Positions 7,854 to 15,076 of a stretch of DNA of 64,000 bases are shown in pieces; position 1 is the first letter of the stretch; each line of letters starts with the position of its first letter. Location: positions 62,001 through 126,000 of the forward strand of contig CBFIHZ010000003.1 in assembly GCA_965662545.1 (NCBI GenBank), written 5' to 3'. The DNA is from CPC320 sp002684375. GTDB taxonomy: Bacteria; Pseudomonadota; Alphaproteobacteria; Rhodobacterales; Rhodobacteraceae. A program made the translations under genes and the position numbers. The notes beneath the pieces were generated by a model. The model searched no databases. It was not told the origin of the DNA and worked only from the letters and a program-made list of their open reading frames with translations.

Positions 7854-8409
7854 TGACGCAAAATACATTCCCCGCCTAAGAGCCGAATACGATGGAACCA
7901 TCCGTCCGGCACTCATGGAAGAGTTTGGCTATACCAATGCAATGATGTTGCCAAAGCTCGACAAGATTGTGGTGAATATCGGTTGCGGCGCGGAAGCGGT
8001 GCGCGATTCGAAAAAAGCCAAATCGGCGCAGCAAGACCTGACTTTGATCACCGGTCAGAATGCTGTTGTTACGAAAGCAAAGAAGTCGATCGCTGGCTTC
8101 CGGGTGCGTGAAGATATGCCGCTTGGAACAAAAGTGACTCTGCGCGGTGTGCGGATGTACGAATTCTTGGACCGCCTGATCACGATCGCGATGCCACGTA
8201 TTCGCGACTTTCGCGGCGTGTCGGCCAAGAGTTTCGATGGCAACGGCAACTATGCCTTGGGCCTGAAGGAACATCTGGTTTTTCCAGAGATCAATTTCGA
8301 CAAAGTCGATGAGAACTGGGGTATGGACATCGTGATTTGCACCACTGCAAAGACCGACGCCGAAGCGAAATCGCTGTTGAAGCATTTTAACATGCCGTTC
8401 AGCAGCTGA
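7846..8409 (+). CDS. rplE: 50S ribosomal protein L5
   Basis: L5 binds 5S rRNA and contacts P-site tRNA. The frame is open further upstream, but the ATG at 7846 (MLDDAKYIPRL) matches the family start and lies 8 nt inside the end of rplX behind GGGGAGA. The resulting length is 187 residues. LDKIVVNIGCGAE, GFRVREDMPLG and the IRDFRGVSAKSFDGNGNY segment are conserved L5 features. Confidence 0.97.
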   Translation: MLDDAKYIPRLRAEYDGTIRPALMEEFGYTNAMMLPKLDKIVVNIGCGAEAVRDSKKAKSAQQDLTLITGQNAVVTKAKKSIAGFRVREDMPLGTKVTLRGVRMYEFLDRLITIAMPRIRDFRGVSAKSFDGNGNYALGLKEHLVFPEINFDKVDENWGMDIVICTTAKTDAEAKSLLKHFNMPFSS

Positions 8410-8429
8410 GCGCGGGAAGGAATATAGAC

Positions 8430-8735
8430 ATGGCAAAAAAAGCAATGATTGAACGCGAAAAGAAGCGTCAAAAATTGGTCGATAAGTTTGCGGCGAAACG
8501 CGCTGATTTGAAAGCAATTGCGCGCAACCAAGAGCTGCCGATGGAAGAGCGGTTCGCCGCCCGTCTAAAGCTGGCAAAATTGCCGCGCAACAGCTCGGCG
8601 ACCCGCTTGCACAACCGCTGTCAGCTGACCGGTCGTCCGCACGCGTATTATCGCAAACTTCGTATTTCGCGGATTATGTTGCGCGAATTGGGATCCAACG
8701 GGCAGTTGCCCGGTGTGGTCAAGTCAAGCTGGTAA
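8430..8735 (+). CDS. rpsN: 30S ribosomal protein S14 (zinc-free type)
   Basis: S14 is a late-assembling protein of the 30S head. The 101-residue form lacks the CxxC pairs of zinc-binding S14 and has a single cysteine in RCQLTGRPHAYYRK, so it is the long, zinc-independent type. It ends LPGVVKSSW as expected. It is spaced by 20 nt from rplE and 12 nt from rpsH. Confidence 0.97.
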   Translation: MAKKAMIEREKKRQKLVDKFAAKRADLKAIARNQELPMEERFAARLKLAKLPRNSSATRLHNRCQLTGRPHAYYRKLRISRIMLRELGSNGQLPGVVKSSW

Positions 8736-8747
8736 GGGAGAGACGCA

Positions 8748-9140
8748 ATGAACGATCCTATCGGCGATATGCTGACCCGTATCCGCAACGCGCAGCTGCG
8801 CGGGCGCTCGACAGTGATGACCCCCGGCTCGAAGCTGCGGGTGTGGGTCTTGGATGTGCTGGCTGACGAAGGCTATATCCGAGGCTATGAAAAAGTGACG
8901 GGTTCCGATGGCCATCCGGCGATTGAAATCAGTCTGAAGTACTTCGACGGTACTCCCGTCATTCGCGAAGTCAAACGGGTGTCAAAGCCTGGGCGTCGGG
9001 TTTATCTGGGTATCAAAGACATTCCGCAGGTCCGTCAAGGCTTGGGTGTGTCGATTGTCTCGACATCGAAAGGTGTCATGTCGGATTCAGCGGCTCGCAT
9101 TGCAAATGTGGGTGGCGAAGTGATCTGCACAGTATTCTAG
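8748..9140 (+). CDS. rpsH: 30S ribosomal protein S8
   Basis: S8 is a primary 16S rRNA binder; in E. coli it is also the autogenous repressor of the spc operon. The 130-residue protein begins MNDPIGDMLTRIRNAQ. It has the RVSKPGRRVY segment and the C-terminal STSKGVMSDSAAR motif that contacts RNA. GGAGAG precedes the start. An S8-binding mRNA site was not identified by eye near rplE. Confidence 0.98.
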   Translation: MNDPIGDMLTRIRNAQLRGRSTVMTPGSKLRVWVLDVLADEGYIRGYEKVTGSDGHPAIEISLKYFDGTPVIREVKRVSKPGRRVYLGIKDIPQVRQGLGVSIVSTSKGVMSDSAARIANVGGEVICTVF

Positions 9141-9152
9141 GGAGAGCAGAGA

Positions 9153-9686
9153 ATGTCTCGTATTGGTAAAAAACCGGTCGCGCTCCCCTCTGGGGTCTCT
9201 GCGGCCATGTCTGGTCAGACGATTGAAGTGAAAGGCCCAAAAGGGTCGCGCAGCTTTACCGCGTCGGATGATGTGACCATGACAATCGATGAAAGCTCTG
9301 TGTCTGTGACGCCGCGCGGCAATTCCAAGCGCGCGCGCCAGCAGTGGGGCATGAGCCGCACGATGGTGGCCAACTTGGTGACGGGTGTGACTTCGGGTTT
9401 TAAGAAAGAGCTTGAGATTAAGGGCGTCGGCTATCGGGCGCAACTTCAGGGCAAAGTCCTAAAGCTTAATCTGGGTTTGTCGCATGATGTGGATTTTCAG
9501 GTTCCGGATGGGGTAACAGTGACCGTGCCGAAACAAACTGAGATCATCGTCGAAGGCGAAGATCAGCAGCTGGTCGGACAGGTTGCCGCGAATATTCGTG
9601 AATGGCGCCGCCCCGAGCCGTATAAAGGCAAGGGTATCATGTATAAAGGTGAATATATCTTCCGCAAGGAAGGCAAGAAAAAGTAA
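9153..9686 (+). CDS. rplF: 50S ribosomal protein L6
   Basis: L6 lies near the factor-binding region of the 50S subunit. The 177-residue product starts MSRIGKKPVALPSGV. It has two repeats of the L6 fold and the C-terminal signature REWRRPEPYKGKGIMYKGE. It sits between rpsH and rplR with 11-12 nt spacers. Confidence 0.98.
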   Translation: MSRIGKKPVALPSGVSAAMSGQTIEVKGPKGSRSFTASDDVTMTIDESSVSVTPRGNSKRARQQWGMSRTMVANLVTGVTSGFKKELEIKGVGYRAQLQGKVLKLNLGLSHDVDFQVPDGVTVTVPKQTEIIVEGEDQQLVGQVAANIREWRRPEPYKGKGIMYKGEYIFRKEGKKK

Positions 9687-9697
9687 GGACGCAGACA

Positions 9698-10057
9698 ATG
9701 GCAAACAGCAAAAGACAACTGTTCTTGAAGCGCCGCCTGCGCGTTCGGAACAAACTTCGCAAGATGAACCGGGGACGCCTGCGTCTGTCGGTACATCGCA
9801 GCAACAAAAACATCAGTGTGCAACTGATCGACGACGTCAATGGTCGTACCTTGGCCGCAGCATCCAGTCTCGAAAAGGATCTGGGTATTATGGGCAAGAA
9901 CAATCTCGAGGCGTCAACGAAAATTGGTACAGTGATCGCCGAGCGTGCGAAAGCCGCTGGTATTGAAGAATGCTACTTTGATCGTGGCGGGTTCCTGTTT
10001 CACGGCGGTGTCAAGGCTTTGGCCGACGCAGCCCGTGAAGCTGGACTTAAGTTCTAG
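9698..10057 (+). CDS. rplR: 50S ribosomal protein L18
   Basis: L18 binds 5S rRNA with L5. The 119-residue protein has a basic N-terminus (KRQLFLKRRLRVRNKLRK), the RLSVHRSNKNISVQLIDD segment, and the C-terminal CYFDRGGFLFHGGVKALADA motif characteristic of bacterial L18. It has normal 11-nt spacing to both neighbours. Confidence 0.98.
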   Translation: MANSKRQLFLKRRLRVRNKLRKMNRGRLRLSVHRSNKNISVQLIDDVNGRTLAAASSLEKDLGIMGKNNLEASTKIGTVIAERAKAAGIEECYFDRGGFLFHGGVKALADAAREAGLKF

Positions 10058-10068
10058 GGAGACGAGAT

Positions 10069-10641
10069 ATGGCAAGAGAACAAAACAACCGGGGCCGTCG
10101 CGATCGCGATGAAACACCGGAGTTCGCTGATCGTCTCGTTGCGATCAACCGGGTATCGAAAACGGTTAAGGGTGGTAAGCGCTTTGGCTTTGCTGCGCTT
10201 GTTGTGGTCGGTGACCAAAAAGGTCGTGTCGGCTTTGGCAAAGGTAAAGCAAAAGAAGTGCCCGAAGCCATTCGCAAAGCAACGGAGCAGGCCAAGCGCC
10301 AGTTGATCCGTGTGCCGCTGCGAGAAGGTCGTACGCTGCACCACGACATTCAGGGCCGTCACGGTGCCGGTAAAGTGGTTATGCGCACGGCGCCAACCGG
10401 TACCGGCATTATCGCAGGTGGCCCAATGCGGGCCGTGTTCGAAATGCTGGGCATTCAAGACGTTGTTGCAAAGTCAGTTGGGTCGCAAAACCCATATAAC
10501 ATGATCCGCGCCACGATTGATGGTTTGGTAAAAGAAGCCAGCCCACGCATGGTCGCCCAGCGTCGTGGTAAAAAAGTCGCAGACATTCTCAACAAAGATA
10601 TCGCACCTTCGGCCAAGCCCGAAGAAGCGGTTGACGCATAG
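10069..10641 (+). CDS. rpsE: 30S ribosomal protein S5
   Basis: S5 acts in decoding fidelity at the mRNA entry. The 190-residue protein contains NRVSKTVKGGKRFGFAALVV, the double-stranded RNA-binding type segment and ambiguity/spectinomycin region, and the GTGIIAGGPMRAV motif. The C-terminus extends past the core with an acidic, alanine-rich tail. rpmD follows after 11 nt. Confidence 0.98.
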   Translation: MAREQNNRGRRDRDETPEFADRLVAINRVSKTVKGGKRFGFAALVVVGDQKGRVGFGKGKAKEVPEAIRKATEQAKRQLIRVPLREGRTLHHDIQGRHGAGKVVMRTAPTGTGIIAGGPMRAVFEMLGIQDVVAKSVGSQNPYNMIRATIDGLVKEASPRMVAQRRGKKVADILNKDIAPSAKPEEAVDA

Positions 10642-10652
10642 GGGGCTGAAAC

Positions 10653-10841
10653 ATGGCTAAGACTATTGTCGTAAAGCAAATCGGCTCGCCAATCCGTCGT
10701 CCCGCCAAACAGCGTCAGACGCTGATTGGTTTGGGTCTGAACAAAATGCACAAAACTCGTGAGCTTGAGGATACCCCTTCGGTGCGGGGCATGGTCAACA
10801 AGATCTCGCATATGGTCGAGATTATTGAAGAGCGCGATTAA
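10653..10841 (+). CDS. rpmD: 50S ribosomal protein L30
   Basis: This 62-residue protein starts MAKTIVVKQIGSPIRRPAKQ. It contains LIGLGLNKMHKTRELEDTPS, the L30 signature. It is the last gene of the first ribosomal block. Instead of rplO, a terminator-like hairpin and an accessory gene block of about 3.6 kb follow. Confidence 0.97.
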   Translation: MAKTIVVKQIGSPIRRPAKQRQTLIGLGLNKMHKTRELEDTPSVRGMVNKISHMVEIIEERD

Positions 10842-10871
10842 CGCCAAGACCCGATCACCGTGACAAAATTT

Positions 10872-10907
10872 AGGCCGCCTCAGCTTTGTTTGGGGCGGCT
10901 TGTTTTA
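10872..10907 (+). terminator. Intrinsic terminator after rpmD
   Basis: The stem GCCGCCTC pairs with GGGGCGGC (one G-U) around the loop AGCTTTGTTT, extended by A-T and G-T pairs, then TTGTTTTATTG. It ends the rpsJ-rpmD block just where the accessory genes begin. The left arm (GGCCGCCTCAGCT) is almost identical to that of the terminator after rplO near 15022. Confidence 0.8.
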
Positions 10908-10973
10908 TTGTGTTGCATTGATCCTTCCAAAAAAGACCGTTAGGGTTGTTTTTTGTCTTTAGAAGGGAAGCTT

Positions 10974-11354
10974 ATGCACACCGGATCTTGCCTTTGTGGC
11001 GCGGTAAGTTTCAATGTCTCAACTGAGCTCCAACCGCCAGATGCCTGTCACTGCACAACTTGCCGAAAATGGTCGGGACATTTTTTTGTCTCGACTGATA
11101 TTGTCACAGGCGCGCTTGATTTGTCTGGAGCGGATAAGGTTACGTGGTATCAATCATCCCAAAAGGTTCGGCGGGGGTTTTGTTCCGTTTGCGGGAGCAC
11201 GTTGTTTTTTGATCCACTTTTTCATGATTGGACCGCGATCGCGATGGGCGCTTTCGACGCCCCGACCGGGACGGCTCTTGGCCGGCATATTTTTGTGTCT
11301 GAAAAGGCAGATTATTATAAGATTAAAGATGGGCTTCCACAAAATCAAACCTAA
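10974..11354 (+). CDS. GFA-family (CENP-V/GFA) zinc protein
   Basis: The 126-residue protein belongs to the glutathione-dependent formaldehyde-activating family, small zinc proteins whose individual substrates are mostly unknown. The cysteine pattern is complete: CLCG near the N-terminus, CHCTTCRKW in the middle, and GFCSVCGSTLFF. A TTG 21 nt upstream is in frame, but the ATG at 10974 (MHTGSCLCGAV) has AGAAGGG at good spacing and fits the family start. It is the first gene of the block interrupting the spc operon. A specific formaldehyde role is not implied. Confidence 0.88.
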   Translation: MHTGSCLCGAVSFNVSTELQPPDACHCTTCRKWSGHFFVSTDIVTGALDLSGADKVTWYQSSQKVRRGFCSVCGSTLFFDPLFHDWTAIAMGAFDAPTGTALGRHIFVSEKADYYKIKDGLPQNQT

Positions 11355-11403
11355 GCTGCAGCGCAACTGGCTGCGGGAAATTCTGCGTCATGCAGTTTTA
11401 TTA

Positions 11404-11424
11404 CAGATATTCAGTGTATATCTG
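11404..11424. repeat. Inverted repeat upstream of the HAD gene
   Basis: CAGATAT and ATATCTG form a perfect 7-bp inverted repeat with a 7-nt spacer, 51 nt before the HAD hydrolase ATG. An operator or a weak RNA hairpin are both possible. There is no T-run behind it. Confidence 0.35.
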
Positions 11425-11474
11425 GTTTAAGATCATGAGAATTCGAACGAAATTTTGGAGAGGCCATATTTTCT

Positions 11475-12137
11475 ATGCAGCGTAAGATTTCCGCCGTCCT
11501 ATTCGATATGGACGGCCTTTTATTAGATACCGAACAGGTCGTTCTGGACTGCTTTCGCCAGACATGTGCTGGTTTGGGCCTGTCGGATATGGATCACGTT
11601 TTTTACCAATGTATCGGCCTTCGCCGTGCCGATAGCCGTCTGGTGCTTGAGCGCGGTTTGGGTCATTTGGTAGATCTGGCTGAGTTCGATACAAGCTGGG
11701 AGACGCGGATCGAGAGCCGGCTCGCTGATAATGTCCCAGTCAAACCGGGCGCTGAGAATCTCTTGCAACAGTTGCAGGACCGCGGCATCCCTCGGGTGGT
11801 GGCGACATCGACAACATCCGACGTGGCCATAGAAAACCTGAAAACTGCCGGGCTATATCCGCTGATCACAACGGTTTTGGGGGGCGAGCAGGTGGAAAAT
11901 GGCAAGCCTGATCCGGAAATTTACCTCAAGGCGGCGGCGTTGGCGGGTCATGAGCCCGGCGATTGTGCGGCGTTTGAAGACAGTGACCCCGGAACGTTGG
12001 CCGCCGTGCGCTCAGGCGCGTTGACAGTGCAGGTGCCGGATCTCAGGCCCCCCTCTGCGCAGACTTTGGCTCTGGGCCACGTGGTGGCTGACGATTTATA
12101 TGCGGGGGCGCTGCGCATTGGCCTGATTGCGGCATAA
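11475..12137 (+). CDS. HAD-family phosphatase (beta-phosphoglucomutase/CbbY-like)
   Basis: This 220-residue haloacid dehalogenase superfamily hydrolase acts on a phosphorylated small molecule. Motif I is FDMDGLLLDTE (residues 10-20, nucleophile D11 and acid/base D13). Motif II is the VVATSTT stretch, motif III the lysine in ENGKPDPEIY, and motif IV FEDSDPG. A helical cap lies between motifs I and II, as in subclass I. GGAGAGG lies about 12 nt before the ATG, slightly far. The substrate cannot be predicted. Confidence 0.87.
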   Translation: MQRKISAVLFDMDGLLLDTEQVVLDCFRQTCAGLGLSDMDHVFYQCIGLRRADSRLVLERGLGHLVDLAEFDTSWETRIESRLADNVPVKPGAENLLQQLQDRGIPRVVATSTTSDVAIENLKTAGLYPLITTVLGGEQVENGKPDPEIYLKAAALAGHEPGDCAAFEDSDPGTLAAVRSGALTVQVPDLRPPSAQTLALGHVVADDLYAGALRIGLIAA

Positions 12138-12302
12138 ACACCGACCCAGTCGGGTGTCGTTTGGGCAGACAGCTGCGCACCATAACCGCCAGCGATCGGT
12201 GGACAGATGGTGGCTATCGAGGGTCTTTTTTTGGGCCGGATTTAGTGTTATTCTATGGGTTCAAATTGATTTTTAATATACTTTTTAAAAGGGATCATGG
12301 AT

Positions 12303-12512
12303 ATGCACCGATTTGATTGGCATACAGACCCGATTGATCGCGGTACACCGCTGACAGACAGCTATAAAAGCACGCAAAGGGTGCGGCGGTTTCTAATTGC
12401 ACAATGTGGTCCGAAGTTGAAATTTGATCGCGCCTTTTTGGCTTGGATTAAGGATGGCAATCTTAAGACATTGGGTGATGCGGCGGACGAGTGGACAAGA
12501 CGACACATATGA
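12303..12512 (+). CDS. Small DUF6434-like protein
   Basis: This 69-residue protein (MHRFDWHTDPIDRGTPL) resembles the small DUF6434 family as I remember it: an FDWH start, ITDSYK-like TDSYKSTQRVRRF, FDRAFLAWIK, and a TLGDAADEW end. Function is unknown. An ATG 6 nt upstream is also in frame, but AAAAGGGA lies only 2 nt before it and 8 nt before the ATG at 12303, so the later start is preferred. The upstream sequence is AT-rich. Confidence 0.65.
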   Translation: MHRFDWHTDPIDRGTPLTDSYKSTQRVRRFLIAQCGPKLKFDRAFLAWIKDGNLKTLGDAADEWTRRHI

Positions 12513-12616
12513 ACAGCATTTTGGGTGAGGTGGTGAACCCCACCGGCGTCTGAATTGACCCTAAAAATGCCATAATTAAACTTTAGCCCGCACTTGCGAT
12601 CATAAGAGGGATGAAG

Positions 12617-13231
12617 ATGAAAATTCTAGTCGTTGGCGCTACTGGCAAAACTGGAGAACTGGCCTGGCGCAAGGCAGTTGCTGAGGGCCATGATGTCACG
12701 GTTTTTGGACGTTCTGTTGCGAAGAGATACAAGGACGATCCGGTGCGCAAAATGCAGGGTGATGTATTGGATCGTTCGGCTGTCACGGCTGCGATTGCGG
12801 GTCAGGATGCTGTTTTGGTGTGTCTTGGGCCGGTGAACAGTCGTGATCGGGTCACCTTGACGCAAGGCGCGCGCAATATTTGTCAAGTGATGCGGGCTGA
12901 GGGCGTTGAGCGGGTGGTTTTTATCTCTGCGGCGGGTGTGGGCGAAAGTTGGCGGTTAATTCCCTGGTATTCAAAGCTCTTATTTTCCACCTTTTTGAAA
13001 ACAGTTCTGCAAGAACATGGGTCTGAAGAGAAAATATTTGCCGAAAGCGGATTGATATGGACGGCGGTACGCGCAGCCGTCTTGACCAACCGGCCGGCCG
13101 GGGGCTCTGTTTTGGCGTCTAACATCGTGAGCAGCAGGACGATTCCGCGTGGCGATCTTGCGGCGTATCTGGTCTCAGAAGTGACGTCCGATCAGAACTA
13201 TTGCCAGCCAATTTCAGTGACGGCAGGATAA
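12617..13231 (+). CDS. NAD(P)H-binding atypical SDR protein
   Basis: This roughly 204-residue protein has an N-terminal Rossmann motif VVGATGKTGELAWRKA and a GDVLD segment, as in atypical short-chain dehydrogenases of the NAD(P)H-binding (SDR_a5/NmrA-like) type. It lacks the extra domain of true epimerases. AGAGGG abuts the ATG at 12611 but lies 6 nt before the in-frame ATG at 12617, so the latter is chosen. The natural substrate is unknown. It belongs to the block between rpmD and rplO. Confidence 0.82.
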   Translation: MKILVVGATGKTGELAWRKAVAEGHDVTVFGRSVAKRYKDDPVRKMQGDVLDRSAVTAAIAGQDAVLVCLGPVNSRDRVTLTQGARNICQVMRAEGVERVVFISAAGVGESWRLIPWYSKLLFSTFLKTVLQEHGSEEKIFAESGLIWTAVRAAVLTNRPAGGSVLASNIVSSRTIPRGDLAAYLVSEVTSDQNYCQPISVTAG

Positions 13232-13357
13232 AAGCGGGCAAAGTGTCCTTGTATTGGTCTATCGGAGACGGGCGAGTTTTGCCCTAGAAAGGCCGAGGAT
13301 GCTTTCGAGTGTACATGCCCCCCTGATGGAATTGCAGGCTAGTTTACCAGAGGTGTT

Positions 13358-14188
13358 TCAGCAGCTTTCTGTCTTGCGGATTTGACGCAGAAGAGGCTGG
13401 CCATCCAGAAAAAGCCGTTTGAAAAAAGCCAGTCTATTTGGCACCAATTGCCGAATTTTCGCTACAAGACTGTCGGAAAACCGCTCGGGAGTGGTCAGCA
13501 AGACATAGGAAAACAACGCCGTCTCTGCCAAGTCCTCACGGTTGGGATGGGCCTTGGCATAGTGGGTAATAAAGGCGCCATCTGCGGCCTGTGCAAACCG
13601 CCATGCCGGATCACGTGACCACCGGTCATCAAGTGTTGCATGGACACTTTCGTGAAAGATGGTTTCTTCAAGGTCATGTTGCTGCAGGCGCGTATCAATA
13701 TTTTTATGATAAAGCACGAAAAAATGTTCTTCGTCCTCGGCAAAGGCGGTTTCATCGCCATGGTGGATTACCACATGCGACAGGGTTTCGCGCATGGCGC
13801 TTGGTAAATGAGACAGGCCGCGGGCCACATGCCTGGCATAGTGCAATATAACGGCACGTGGGCCCAAATCTGGATGCACCCAAAGCCCGACCCGCGTTCC
13901 ATCTGCAAATCGCACGACAAAAAACGAGACGTTCAAAGTCAATAATCTGTTGTGTCGCTTGTCGACCATTTTGGCGCGCCCTGTCTTTTGAAAGGCAATG
14001 CAATAGGCCACCGACGCGTCTGTTGATTTTATAAAATCAATGTCATTTGAGACCACTGAACTTGGAAACAGCGGTTTTCCCGCCGATGGTGATAGGTTTA
14101 GCGTTACAATGTCTGCAGCATCGGTCCGTATGCCTTGTCCAATAAAAACCATGGAAATACTGAGAATAAAAATGGAAAAAATGCGCAT
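13358..14188 (-). CDS. Secreted zincin-like (HExxH) protein of unknown function
   Basis: A 276-residue protein with an N-terminal signal sequence (MRIFSIFILSISMVFIG...). It carries HESVH at about residues 179-183 inside LEETIFHESVHATLDD, a zincin-type zinc site. E222 in EDLAETALF is a candidate third ligand. No named peptidase family was recognised. The start at 14188 has AGGA 5 nt ahead; the frame also opens at a TTG 33 nt upstream, which is less likely. It is the only gene in the ribosomal region read against the others. Metallopeptidase activity is inferred from the motif alone. Confidence 0.72.
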   Translation of the reverse strand: MRIFSIFILSISMVFIGQGIRTDAADIVTLNLSPSAGKPLFPSSVVSNDIDFIKSTDASVAYCIAFQKTGRAKMVDKRHNRLLTLNVSFFVVRFADGTRVGLWVHPDLGPRAVILHYARHVARGLSHLPSAMRETLSHVVIHHGDETAFAEDEEHFFVLYHKNIDTRLQQHDLEETIFHESVHATLDDRWSRDPAWRFAQAADGAFITHYAKAHPNREDLAETALFSYVLLTTPERFSDSLVAKIRQLVPNRLAFFKRLFLDGQPLLRQIRKTESC

Positions 14189-14507
14189 TTCAGTCCTGTT
14201 ATTGAAATTAAACCAAGCCAAAGATGATACTGTAACCTTGAGATGCCCTTAGCTGGCTGCATTTACAAAATATGGTTAAAGAAGTTTGATTGTGCTCAAA
14301 ACACAACCCCAGCGTATTTTTATCTTGCAAGTGGGCTGGCGGGGCTTTGAGCAAGGCCCACCCTGTCAGGGTCAGAGGGGACTTGCACGGCGCGCAGCTT
14401 GGGTTTATACGCCTCCGGTGGCCTCAGGGTCGCAGAATCAAAATTAGAAACGCCGCGTTTGCCCATTTTGTCGCTCGACGGGTAGTTCCGGCAAAAGGAG
14501 AAGCGAC
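14189..14507 (+). promoter_or_regulatory. Promoter and leader region of rplO (no gene seen)
   Basis: A 319-base gap between the divergent zincin-like gene and rplO. It must hold the signals for rplO-secY-adk, because the block upstream ends with an opposite-strand gene. No confident -35/-10 pair was picked. An RNA fold is possible at 14326-14387: TGCAAGT pairs with ACTTGCA, enclosing a hairpin ACCCT-GTC-AGGGT at 14360-14372 and a GGGC/GCCC pairing. AAAGGAG sits before the rplO ATG. Confidence 0.45.
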
Positions 14508-14969
14508 ATGAAACTACATGAATTGCACGACAACCCCGGTGCCACCAAAACCAAAAAGCGGATCGGTCGCGGACCGGGTTCAGGCAAGGGTAAAATGGGT
14601 GGCCGCGGTATCAAAGGTCAGAAATCCCGCTCAGGTGTGTCGATCGGTGGCTATGAAGGTGGCCAAATGCCGCTATACCAACGTCTTCCAAAGCGTGGTT
14701 TTACCAAGCCGAACCGCAAGTCTTACGCGGTTGTCAATCTTGGTCTGGTGCAGAAATTCATTGACGAAAAGAAACTCGACGCCAAAGCGGCCATCACCGA
14801 GGATGTGTTGATTGCCAGCGGTCTGGTACGGCGTAAGCTTGACGGTGTACGGGTTTTGGCAAAGGGCGATATCACTGCCTCAGTTACGCTGCAGGTGACC
14901 GGTGCGTCCAAGTCGGCGGTTGAGGCTGTTGCAAAGGCGGGTGGAACATTGACCGTCGCATCTGAATAA
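14508..14969 (+). CDS. rplO: 50S ribosomal protein L15
   Basis: This 153-residue protein starts MKLHELHDNPGATKTKKRIG. It contains the glycine-rich GPGSGKGKMGGRGIKGQKSR signature and YEGGQMPLYQRLPKRGF. It resumes the spc operon after the accessory block. The ATG is preceded by AAAAGGAGAAGCGAC, a strong site. A terminator-like hairpin separates it from secY. Confidence 0.98.
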   Translation: MKLHELHDNPGATKTKKRIGRGPGSGKGKMGGRGIKGQKSRSGVSIGGYEGGQMPLYQRLPKRGFTKPNRKSYAVVNLGLVQKFIDEKKLDAKAAITEDVLIASGLVRRKLDGVRVLAKGDITASVTLQVTGASKSAVEAVAKAGGTLTVASE

Positions 14970-15021
14970 CACCTTGTGAGCAGCGGCTAGGCTGCTTACA
15001 TATGCTACAGTTTTCCCAATT

Positions 15022-15057
15022 GGCCGCCTGAGCTGGAAAACGCTTTGGGCGGTTTTT
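15022..15057 (+). terminator. Terminator-like hairpin between rplO and secY
   Basis: CCGCC (with TGAGC) pairs with GGGCGG (with GCTT) around the loop TGGAAAAC. TTTTTAT follows. The left arm GGCCGCCTGAGCT differs by one base from the arm of the terminator after rpmD. secY starts 20 nt later, so partial readthrough or a promoter within this gap is required. Confidence 0.65.
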
Positions 15058-15076
15058 ATCTAAAAGAGAGACCCCT

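Noticed and set aside
14290..14511. 73-codon open frame overlapping the rplO start
   Set aside because: No recognisable protein features, and it covers the likely promoter and leader of rplO.
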